Positions 1 to 5,305 of a stretch of DNA of 5,305 nt are shown here, piece after piece. Each line of letters starts with the position of its first letter. The first letter of the stretch is position 1. This stretch comes from Reyranella sp. (lineage in GTDB: Bacteria > Pseudomonadota > Alphaproteobacteria > Reyranellales > Reyranellaceae): assembly GCA_030679805.1 (NCBI GenBank), contig JAUXST010000858.1, forward strand, positions 1 to 5,305, given 5' to 3'. The notes under the pieces are model-generated. The model was not told the origin of the DNA. It saw only the letters and a list, made by a program, of their open reading frames with translations, and did not search any database. A program made the position numbers and the translations under genes.

Positions 1-1
1 T

Positions 2-92
2 TCCTCTCCCCCGCTAGGGGGAGAGGTTAGGTGAGGGGGAATCGACGTGCGTAACCCCCTCACCCGCCCTCTCCCCCTAACGGGGGAGAGGA
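2..92. repeat. Composite palindromic intergenic repeat (REP-like, three nested stems)
   Basis: Two perfect hairpins are visible. In the first, 3-12 (CCTCTCCCCC) pairs with 17-26 around the 4-base loop GCTA; in the second, 68-77 pairs with 82-91 around TAAC. Both have identical 10-bp stems. Between them, 30-39 (GGTGAGGGGG) pairs perfectly with 55-64 around a 15-base centre. The whole 2-92 unit is also one long imperfect palindrome: 17-39 matches 55-77 except for three central bases, and 3-12 matches 82-91. It can therefore fold as a cruciform or as three separate hairpins. It ends 13 bp past the stop codon of the minus-strand monooxygenase, so in that mRNA it would be a structured 3' end that could protect the transcript or help end transcription. 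Repeats of this CCTCTCCCC style are common between genes in many proteobacterial genomes; that it is multicopy here is inferred, since only one copy is in the window. Confidence 0.85.
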
Positions 93-104
93 GCCTGAAG
101 GTGA

Positions 105-1694
105 CTAGGCCAGCGCGAATCCTTCGTAGTCGTTCTTCACCACCGTCTCGCAGGCGGCGATGTAGGCCGGCAGGCCGCCGATATAGGGCATGAACACCCG
201 CGGCTTGCCGGGAATGTTGGCGCCGACGTACCAGGAGCTGCAGGTCGAACGCAGCGTGATGTTGGCGGCGTTGCCGACCTGGCCGACCCAGGCTTCCTGG
301 GCCTGCTCGACCGGCTCGATCACCGTCACGCCCTTGGCGCGCAGCGCGTCGAGGCAGTCGGCAATGAAGTCGACATGCTGCTCGATCGAGGGAAGCATGT
401 TGGTCAGCACCGACGGGCTGCCCGGCCCGGTGATGGTGAAGAGATTGGGAAAGCCCACGACAGTAAGCCCGAGATAGGACTTCGGCCCCTCGCGCCATTT
501 GTCCTTGAGCGCGACACCACCACGGCCGCGGATATCGACCTTCAGCAGCGCGCCGGTCATGGCGTCGAAGCCGGTGGCCAGCACCAGGCAATCGAACGCG
601 TAGTCCTGGCCCTTGGCGCGCAAACCATTCGCGGTGATGCGCTCGATCGGCTCGTCGCCGATGTCGACCAGCGTGACGTTGGGACGGTTAAAAGTCTCCC
701 AGTAACCGGTGTCGACGCACAGCCGCTTGCAGCCGATGATGTTCTTCGGTGTCAGGATCTCGGCCGTCTTCGGATCCTTCACCACTTCGCGGATCTTGGC
801 GCGCACGAAATCGGCCGCGGTCTTGTTGGCTTCGTCGTTCAGCAGCAGGTCGGAGAACGACGCCATGAAGCCCAGCCCGCCATAGGCCCAGCGCTCTTCG
901 AACAGGCGGCGGCGTTCGGCTTCGGGCGTCTCGATCGCCGAGGCCATGTTGATCACGAAATCGATGCCGGACGGCTTGGTCTTGGCGCGCTTGCGCATCT
1001 CGGGATAGTGCGCCTTGACCTTGGCGACGTAGGCGGGATCGAGCGGCTTGTTGTGCGCCGGCACGGTGTAGTTGGCGGTGCGCTGGAACACCGTCAGATG
1101 CTTGGCCTGCTGCGCCATGATCGGAATGGACTGGATGGCAGAGGAACCCGTGCCGATCACGCCCACGGTCTTGCCCGTGAAGTCGACGCCTTCATGCGGC
1201 CAGTTGCCGGTGTGATAGGTCGGGCCCTCGAAATCCGAGAGGCCTTCGATCCTGGGCGTGTTGGGCGACGACAGGCAGCCCATGGCGGTGATGACGAAGC
1301 GCGCCGTCACCTTGTCCCCTTTATCCGTCTCGACCCGCCAGACGTTCGCCGCCTCGTCGAAGGCCGCGGCCGTGATCCGGGTGTCGAACTGGATATCGCG
1401 TCGCAGGTCGAAGCGATCGGCCACGTGATTGGCGTAGCGCAGGATCTCGGGCTGAGTGGCGTAGCGCTCGGTCCACTCCCATTCCTGTTCCAGTTCGGCC
1501 GAGAATTGGTAGGAGTACTGCACGCTCTCGACGTCGCAACGCGCGCCGGGATAGCGGTTCCAATACCAGGTGCCGCCGACGCCCGAGCCTGCTTCGATGA
1601 CGCGCGCCGTAAAACCCTTCTGGCGAAGGCGGTGCAGCATATACATGCCGCCAAAGCCCGCGCCGATGATCACCGCATCGAAATCAGCCGACAT
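105..1694 (-). CDS. Type I Baeyer-Villiger monooxygenase (phenylacetone/cyclohexanone monooxygenase family)
   Basis: FAD- and NADPH-dependent soluble enzyme predicted to insert oxygen next to a ketone carbonyl, giving an ester or lactone. Numbered from the chosen ATG (529 aa): FAD Rossmann motif GAGFGG at 11-16; GTWYWNRYPGARCD at 41-54, with the conserved Asp54; the family fingerprint FxGxxxHxxxWP at 155-166 (FEGPTYHTGNWP); NADPH Rossmann motif GTGSSA at 181-186; KRLCVDTGYWETFNRPNV with the probable catalytic Arg324, equivalent to Arg337 of phenylacetone monooxygenase (PAMO); ATGFDAMTG at 373-381; and a C-terminal GPGSPS...SIEQHV and SWYVGANIPGKPR stretch very like PAMO. Length is normal for the family and every expected motif is intact. 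The start is set at the ATG at 1694 because GGAGG lies just upstream of it. An in-frame TTG at 1724 would add ten residues but has no ribosome binding site. It stands alone on this strand, divergent from the oxidoreductase operon. The true substrate cannot be read from the sequence. Confidence 0.93.
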   Translation of the reverse strand: MSADFDAVIIGAGFGGMYMLHRLRQKGFTARVIEAGSGVGGTWYWNRYPGARCDVESVQYSYQFSAELEQEWEWTERYATQPEILRYANHVADRFDLRRDIQFDTRITAAAFDEAANVWRVETDKGDKVTARFVITAMGCLSSPNTPRIEGLSDFEGPTYHTGNWPHEGVDFTGKTVGVIGTGSSAIQSIPIMAQQAKHLTVFQRTANYTVPAHNKPLDPAYVAKVKAHYPEMRKRAKTKPSGIDFVINMASAIETPEAERRRLFEERWAYGGLGFMASFSDLLLNDEANKTAADFVRAKIREVVKDPKTAEILTPKNIIGCKRLCVDTGYWETFNRPNVTLVDIGDEPIERITANGLRAKGQDYAFDCLVLATGFDAMTGALLKVDIRGRGGVALKDKWREGPKSYLGLTVVGFPNLFTITGPGSPSVLTNMLPSIEQHVDFIADCLDALRAKGVTVIEPVEQAQEAWVGQVGNAANITLRSTCSSWYVGANIPGKPRVFMPYIGGLPAYIAACETVVKNDYEGFALA

Positions 1695-1820
1695 ACGCCC
1701 TCCAGCAACGTGAACCCGTGGCAAACGCCGTGAACAAACTTAGTGCGACAGGGGACGTGACCGCGCAAGCCTTCCTGTGCCACCTGTCCTGGGAAGGAAT
1801 TGAGGAGAGGAATTCGACCG
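1695..1820. promoter_or_regulatory. Divergent intergenic region with putative operator repeats
   Basis: This 126-bp gap separates the start codons of two divergent genes and must hold both promoters. No convincing -35/-10 pair is visible on either strand. The best minus-strand candidate is a weak TTGCGC box with a CACTAA-like box 17 bp further on. The word CGTGAAC occurs at 1709-1715 and again at 1729-1735, exactly 20 bp apart, each preceded by GCAA; a near copy, CGTGACC, is at 1756-1762. An inverted repeat, CCTTCC (1770-1775) with GGAAGG (1792-1797), lies nearer the plus-strand gene. These are candidate regulator sites only; short words like these can arise by chance. Confidence 0.4.
1803..1810 (+). 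promoter_or_regulatory. Ribosome binding site for the FAD oxidoreductase
   Basis: AGGAGAGG sits 10 bases before the ATG at 1821, slightly further than usual. It supports that ATG over the in-frame TTG at 1800, which overlaps the upstream edge of this purine run and has only AAGGA directly against it, with no usable spacing. Confidence 0.6.
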
Positions 1821-3134
1821 ATGGGCGACAGCGCCTACCCGGCCAGCTGGTATGCCGCCACGCGAGACGCGAGCGCCGACCGTCCGCCCCTCGCGGCGCG
1901 GATCGAGGCCGATGTCGCGGTCGTGGGCGGCGGTTTTGCCGGCCTGCACAGCGCGCGGCTGCTCGCCCTGCAGGGCAAGCGCGTGGTCCTCGTCGAGCGC
2001 CGGCGCATCGGCTGGGGCGCGTCGGGCCGCAACGGCGGCTTCGTCGGGCCAGGCTTCGCCGAGCGGTCGGGTGCGCTGATCGACCGGCTCGGCCTAGAAC
2101 ATACGCGACGGCTCTATGCCCAATCGCAGCGCGGTGTCGTCCTCGTGCGCGAGGCCGTCGACAAACTGGGCCGACCCGACATTCGCATGGGAGTCGGCAA
2201 GCTCAGCGTCTCACGCACCGACCAGGGTCCGGGCTTCGCCGACCGCACGCGCGCCCTGGCCGACAGGCTGGAGGCGGCGTTCGAGCCGTGGGACACCGCC
2301 CGCGTGCGGGCCCTGCTCGACACGTCGCGCTACCATCAGGCGATCCACGATCCGCTGTCGTTTCACATTCATCCGCTCAACTTCGCGCTGGCATTGGCCA
2401 CCGACATCGAGGCACGCGGCGGCGCGATCCACGAAGCAACGGAAGCGACCGGGCTGTCCCGCGAGGGCAGCGCCTGGCGACTGCGTACGCCGCGCGGCGA
2501 GATCACGGCACAGCACGTCGTGCTGGCGGGCAACGCCGATCTCGGCCGCGTGCAGCCGCGGATCGCGCGCGCCGTGCTGCCGGTCGCGACCTATATCGCC
2601 GTCACGAAAAAGATCGGCCCGGGACTCGCCCAGGCGATTCGCTGGTCCGGCGCGATCTCCGACACACGCCGCGCCGGCGACTATTACCGCGTGATCGACG
2701 GCGACCGGCTGCTGTGGGGCGGTCGCATCACCACCGACACACGCGAGCCGCCGCGCCTGCGCGAGATGATGCGCGGCGACATTCTTTCCGTGTACCCGCA
2801 GCTCGGCGACGTCCGGATCGAGTACGCCTGGCCCGGCACCATGGGCTATGCCCCGCACAAGATGCCCCAGGTCGGCGAATTCCAGCCCGGTCTTTGGGTA
2901 TGCTCTGCTTTCGGTGGCCACGGGCTTGCCCAGACGGCAGCGGGTGCCGATGCTGTCGCCGCCGGCATCCTGGGCGACGACTCGCTCTGGCGCCTGTTCG
3001 CCCCGTTCGGCACGAGATGGGCCGGCGGGCCGTTCGGGCGGGCCGCGACGCAGCTCGCCTACTGGAGCCTTCAGGCGCGCGACTGGTGGGACGAGAAGCG
3101 GCAGGCGAAGAACGCGGAGACCTTGCGGACATGA
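1821..3134 (+). CDS. FAD-dependent oxidoreductase, DAO family (gamma-glutamylputrescine oxidase-like)
   Basis: Predicted cytoplasmic flavoenzyme that oxidises a C-N bond of an amine or amino acid derivative, normally giving an aldehyde or imine, ammonia and H2O2 (family knowledge). The 437-aa protein opens with YPASWYAATR (6-15), a lead-in typical of the PuuB-like branch. Next come the FAD Rossmann motif VVGGGFAG (34-41), with the acidic residue Glu59 ending strand beta2 (VVLVER), and the GWGASGRNGG motif (64-73), which is characteristic of this branch. HPLNFALALA (184-193) starts the segment before the second FAD contact. The C-terminal FAD-binding motif FGGHGLAQTAAG is at 364-375, followed by the typical ending QLAYWSLQARDWW. 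Length is normal and nothing is missing. There is no signal peptide or membrane segment. Its TGA stop overlaps the ATG of the molybdenum hydroxylase gene (ATGA, 3131-3134), implying translational coupling. The family call is firm; the substrate is unknown, and sarcosine- or glycine oxidase-like activity is an alternative to glutamylputrescine oxidation. Confidence 0.88.
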   Translation: MGDSAYPASWYAATRDASADRPPLAARIEADVAVVGGGFAGLHSARLLALQGKRVVLVERRRIGWGASGRNGGFVGPGFAERSGALIDRLGLEHTRRLYAQSQRGVVLVREAVDKLGRPDIRMGVGKLSVSRTDQGPGFADRTRALADRLEAAFEPWDTARVRALLDTSRYHQAIHDPLSFHIHPLNFALALATDIEARGGAIHEATEATGLSREGSAWRLRTPRGEITAQHVVLAGNADLGRVQPRIARAVLPVATYIAVTKKIGPGLAQAIRWSGAISDTRRAGDYYRVIDGDRLLWGGRITTDTREPPRLREMMRGDILSVYPQLGDVRIEYAWPGTMGYAPHKMPQVGEFQPGLWVCSAFGGHGLAQTAAGADAVAAGILGDDSLWRLFAPFGTRWAGGPFGRAATQLAYWSLQARDWWDEKRQAKNAETLRT

Positions 3135-5305
3135 CCAAGTCGACGATCGGCGATTCCCCCAGGCGACGCGAGGATGCACGCTTCATCACTGGCGGCGGCG
3201 CCTATCTCGACGACCTGCGCGTCGAGCGCCTGGCGCACGCCGTCGTCCTGCGCGCGCCGCACGCCCATGCGCTGCTCGCTTCCATCGACACGACCGCGGC
3301 GGCAAGCGCTCCCGGCATGCTCGCCGTCCTGACGGCGGCGGACGCCGAAGCCGATGGGCTGAAGCCGCTGCGCCCCTATGTCGAGGCCAATCTCCAGACC
3401 GGCGAGCGCTTCGCCTTCGCGCCGCAGCCGCTGCTTGCCGCCGGCAAGGTTCGTTTTGTCGGGGAACCGGTGGCGCTGATCGTGGCCGAAACCCACGCCC
3501 AGGCGCTCGACGCCGCCGAGCTGGTGGCGGTCGACTATACGGCGTTGGCGGCGGTCACGACGGCACATGCCGCGCGGGCACCCGGCGCGCCGGTTCTTTC
3601 GGAAGAGGTGCCAGGCAACGTCTGCCTCGATTGGCACGCCGGCGACGCCGCCGGCGCCGATAAGGCGTTCCAGCAGGCCGCGCACGTCGTCCGGCTGCAG
3701 CTCGACAACCACCGCATCGTCATTAACCCGATGGAGCCGCGCGGCGGCGTCGGTTCGTTCGATCCAGCCACCGGCCGCTATACACTCCATGTCTCAAGCC
3801 AGAACATCCACATCAACCGCAACCATGTCGCCCGCGCGCTTGGCGTCGAGGCCAAGGACGTCCGCTTCGTGGCGCCCGACGTGGGCGGCGGCTTCGGCGC
3901 CAAGAACTTCGCCTATGCCGAACACGCGCTGCTCCTGTGGGCGGCGCGGCGCACGGGCCGACCGGTGAAATGGATCGCGAGCCGCAGCGAGGTGTTCCTG
4001 GCGGACCACGCCGCGCGCGACATGTGGGCTGAAGCGGCGCTGGCTCTCGACGCCGAGGGAAAATTCCTGGCGCTGAAGGTTTCGAGCGTCGCCAATCTCG
4101 GCGCCTACATGGCGGGCGCCGGCGGCGGCGTGCCGACCTATCAATATGTCCATCTGCAGGGCACAGTGTATCGCCTGCCCGCGATCTCGCTGCACATCGT
4201 GGCCGCGCTCACCAACACCGCGCCGATCGGCGTCACGCGCGGGCCGGGCTTTGCCGAAACGGTGAACATCCTCGAACGGCTGATCGACGCGGCGGCGCGC
4301 CAAGGCGGTTTCGACCGGGCCGAGCTCAGGCGCCGCAACATGGTGCCGCCCGAGGCGATGCCGATGACCAACGCCTTCGGCTTCCAGGTCGACAGCGGCA
4401 CCTTTGCCCAGACGCTGGATCATGCGCTGGCCCGCGCCGACACCGGCGGCTTCGCCGAGCGGCGGCGGCAGAGCGAGGCATCAGGGCGTTTGCGCGGCCT
4501 GGGCTTCGCCTATCACATCAAGGGCACGGGCGGCTCGCCGGACGAGAATGTCGACATACGGTTCGAACCGGACGGCACGGTGTCGCTGATCACCGGCACG
4601 CAGCATATCGGCCAGGGCCACGAGACGACCTTCCCGCAGATCCTCGCCCACCGGCTGGGGGTGCCCAACGAACGCATCCGGCTGCGCCAGGGCGACACCG
4701 ATCTGATTGCGGCAGGCGGCGGCCACGGCAGCTCGCGCGCCACCTACATGGGCGGCACGGCGATGTGGCGGGCCTCGGACGAGATCATCGCCAAGGGAAC
4801 AGCGCTCGCCGCCGACGCCCTGGAAGCCGCGGAAGCCGACATCCGCTTCGAGGACGGCCGCTTCGTGGTCTCCGGCACCGACCGGTCGATCCCGCTGCTC
4901 GAGGTCGCGGCGCTGGGCCGCGACACAGGCAAGCCGCTCGACACGTTCCATGCCTGGACCCGCGAGCACATGACCTTTCCCAATGGCGCGCACGTCGTCG
5001 AGGTCGAGATCGACCGCGACACCGGACGCACGAGCCTGGCGCGCTACACCGCGGTCGACGACTACGGCGTCCTGGTCAATCCCATGATCGCCACCGGCCA
5101 GGCGCATGGCGCGATGGCCCAGGGTGTGGGCCAGGCCCTGCTCGAGCACGCGACCTACGATCCACGTTCCGGCCAGATGGTGGCGGGCTCGTTCATGGAC
5201 TACGCCATGCCGCGCGCCGACGACCTGCCGTCGTTCGACCTCGGCTTCAACGCCACGCCCTGCGCGACCAATCCGCTGGGCGTGAAAGGCTGTGGCGAAG
5301 CCGGT
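3131..5305 (+). CDS. Molybdopterin-binding large subunit of a xanthine dehydrogenase/aldehyde oxidase-type molybdenum hydroxylase (3' end outside window)
   Basis: Catalytic subunit that would bind the Mo-MCD or Mo-MPT cofactor and hydroxylate an aldehyde or N-heterocycle with oxygen from water. It reads open for 725 codons to the window edge with no frameshift. The N-terminus has the family opening IGDSPRRREDARFITG. The alpha/beta hammerhead domain covers about 20-142 and is followed by NPMEPRGG (199-206) and cofactor motif GGGFGAK (252-258). The active-site loop is VTRGPGFAET (368-377), then TQHIGQGHET (490-499), GSSRAT (533-538) and MGGTAM. GVKGCGEAG (717-725) carries Glu723, the expected catalytic glutamate (CoxL Glu763, bovine XDH Glu1261). 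Relatives are usually 750-800 aa, so perhaps 30-70 residues lie beyond the edge. The loop lacks the AYxCSFR cysteine of true CO dehydrogenase and also differs from the form II AYRGAGR, so this is not a CO dehydrogenase. Start: the ATG overlapping the previous stop, with GGAG at 3116-3119. The FeS and FAD partner subunits are not upstream and would have to lie downstream or elsewhere. Confidence 0.92.
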   Translation, partial: MTKSTIGDSPRRREDARFITGGGAYLDDLRVERLAHAVVLRAPHAHALLASIDTTAAASAPGMLAVLTAADAEADGLKPLRPYVEANLQTGERFAFAPQPLLAAGKVRFVGEPVALIVAETHAQALDAAELVAVDYTALAAVTTAHAARAPGAPVLSEEVPGNVCLDWHAGDAAGADKAFQQAAHVVRLQLDNHRIVINPMEPRGGVGSFDPATGRYTLHVSSQNIHINRNHVARALGVEAKDVRFVAPDVGGGFGAKNFAYAEHALLLWAARRTGRPVKWIASRSEVFLADHAARDMWAEAALALDAEGKFLALKVSSVANLGAYMAGAGGGVPTYQYVHLQGTVYRLPAISLHIVAALTNTAPIGVTRGPGFAETVNILERLIDAAARQGGFDRAELRRRNMVPPEAMPMTNAFGFQVDSGTFAQTLDHALARADTGGFAERRRQSEASGRLRGLGFAYHIKGTGGSPDENVDIRFEPDGTVSLITGTQHIGQGHETTFPQILAHRLGVPNERIRLRQGDTDLIAAGGGHGSSRATYMGGTAMWRASDEIIAKGTALAADALEAAEADIRFEDGRFVVSGTDRSIPLLEVAALGRDTGKPLDTFHAWTREHMTFPNGAHVVEVEIDRDTGRTSLARYTAVDDYGVLVNPMIATGQAHGAMAQGVGQALLEHATYDPRSGQMVAGSFMDYAMPRADDLPSFDLGFNATPCATNPLGVKGCGEAG

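Noticed and set aside
2..92. Classical intrinsic terminator or CRISPR repeats
   Set aside because: No T-run follows any stem on the strand that would be transcribed, and there are only two hairpins with no regular spacer-repeat pattern. A palindromic intergenic repeat fits better.
1695..1724. Upstream TTG start (position 1724) for the monooxygenase, adding ten residues
   Set aside because: No Shine-Dalgarno sequence precedes the TTG, while the ATG at 1694 has GGAGG at good spacing and gives the usual short lead before the FAD motif.
375..1733. Long open frame on the plus strand (452 codons) antisense to the monooxygenase
   Set aside because: Its translation is rich in Arg, Gly, Ala and Asp with no recognisable domain, and it lies opposite a gene with full Baeyer-Villiger monooxygenase motifs. 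Long antisense frames are expected in high-GC coding DNA.
1800..1820. Upstream TTG start (position 1800) for the oxidoreductase, adding seven residues
   Set aside because: The added residues would be encoded by the ribosome binding site region itself, and the ATG at 1821 gives the usual N-terminus for PuuB-like proteins.
2211..3790. Overlapping minus-strand open frames (2211-3179 and 3071-3790) opposite the oxidoreductase and hydroxylase genes
   Set aside because: Low-complexity, Arg/Ala/Gly-rich translations with no known motifs, running across the junction of two well supported plus-strand genes.
3794..5149. Minus-strand open frames (3794-4423 and 4481-5149) opposite the molybdenum hydroxylase gene
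   Set aside because: They are antisense to intact cofactor and active-site motifs, and their His/Arg/Asp-rich sequences resemble no family I recognise.
3131..5305. Aerobic carbon monoxide dehydrogenase large subunit (coxL)
   Set aside because: The active-site loop has no AYxCSFR cysteine (Gly371 lies at the position of CoxL Cys388), and no coxM or coxS gene lies upstream. A general molybdenum hydroxylase is the safer call.

Overview
The window is high-GC DNA whose genes all look like bacterial metabolic enzymes. Base composition, the style of the proteins, and a CCTCTCCCC/GGGGAGAGG palindrome at the left end suggest a soil or water proteobacterium, most likely an alphaproteobacterium. That taxonomic placement is an inference from pattern, not a database match. 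No RNA genes, CRISPR arrays, transposases, phage genes or toxin/defence genes are visible.

Layout: (1) Positions 2-92 hold a composite palindromic repeat: two perfect 10-bp-stem hairpins flanking a third stem, with the whole unit folding as one long imperfect palindrome. (2) Positions 105-1694 (minus strand) encode a complete type I Baeyer-Villiger monooxygenase that resembles phenylacetone monooxygenase. (3) Positions 1695-1820 are a 126-bp divergent intergenic region with a repeated CGTGAAC word and a small inverted repeat. (4) Positions 1821-3134 (plus strand) encode a complete FAD-dependent amine oxidase-type oxidoreductase of the DAO family, similar in style to gamma-glutamylputrescine oxidases. 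(5) From 3131 to the right edge (plus strand) runs the molybdopterin-binding large subunit of a xanthine dehydrogenase/aldehyde oxidase-type molybdenum hydroxylase. It overlaps the preceding stop codon by ATGA and is cut by the window end just after its catalytic glutamate.

How they may work together: the ATGA overlap makes the oxidoreductase and the molybdenum hydroxylase very likely one transcription and translation unit. DAO-type amine oxidases release aldehydes, and molybdenum hydroxylases of this family can oxidise aldehydes or hydroxylate N-heterocycles, so a two-step oxidation of an amine or heterocyclic substrate is plausible but unproven. The divergent monooxygenase could share a regulator with this operon through the common intergenic region. 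No regulator gene lies within the window.

Overall this is a small oxidative catabolism locus. The least standard element is the active-site loop of the molybdenum hydroxylase (VTRGPGFAE), which matches neither the CO-dehydrogenase form I nor the form II signature. I see no evidence of a wholly new type of system.
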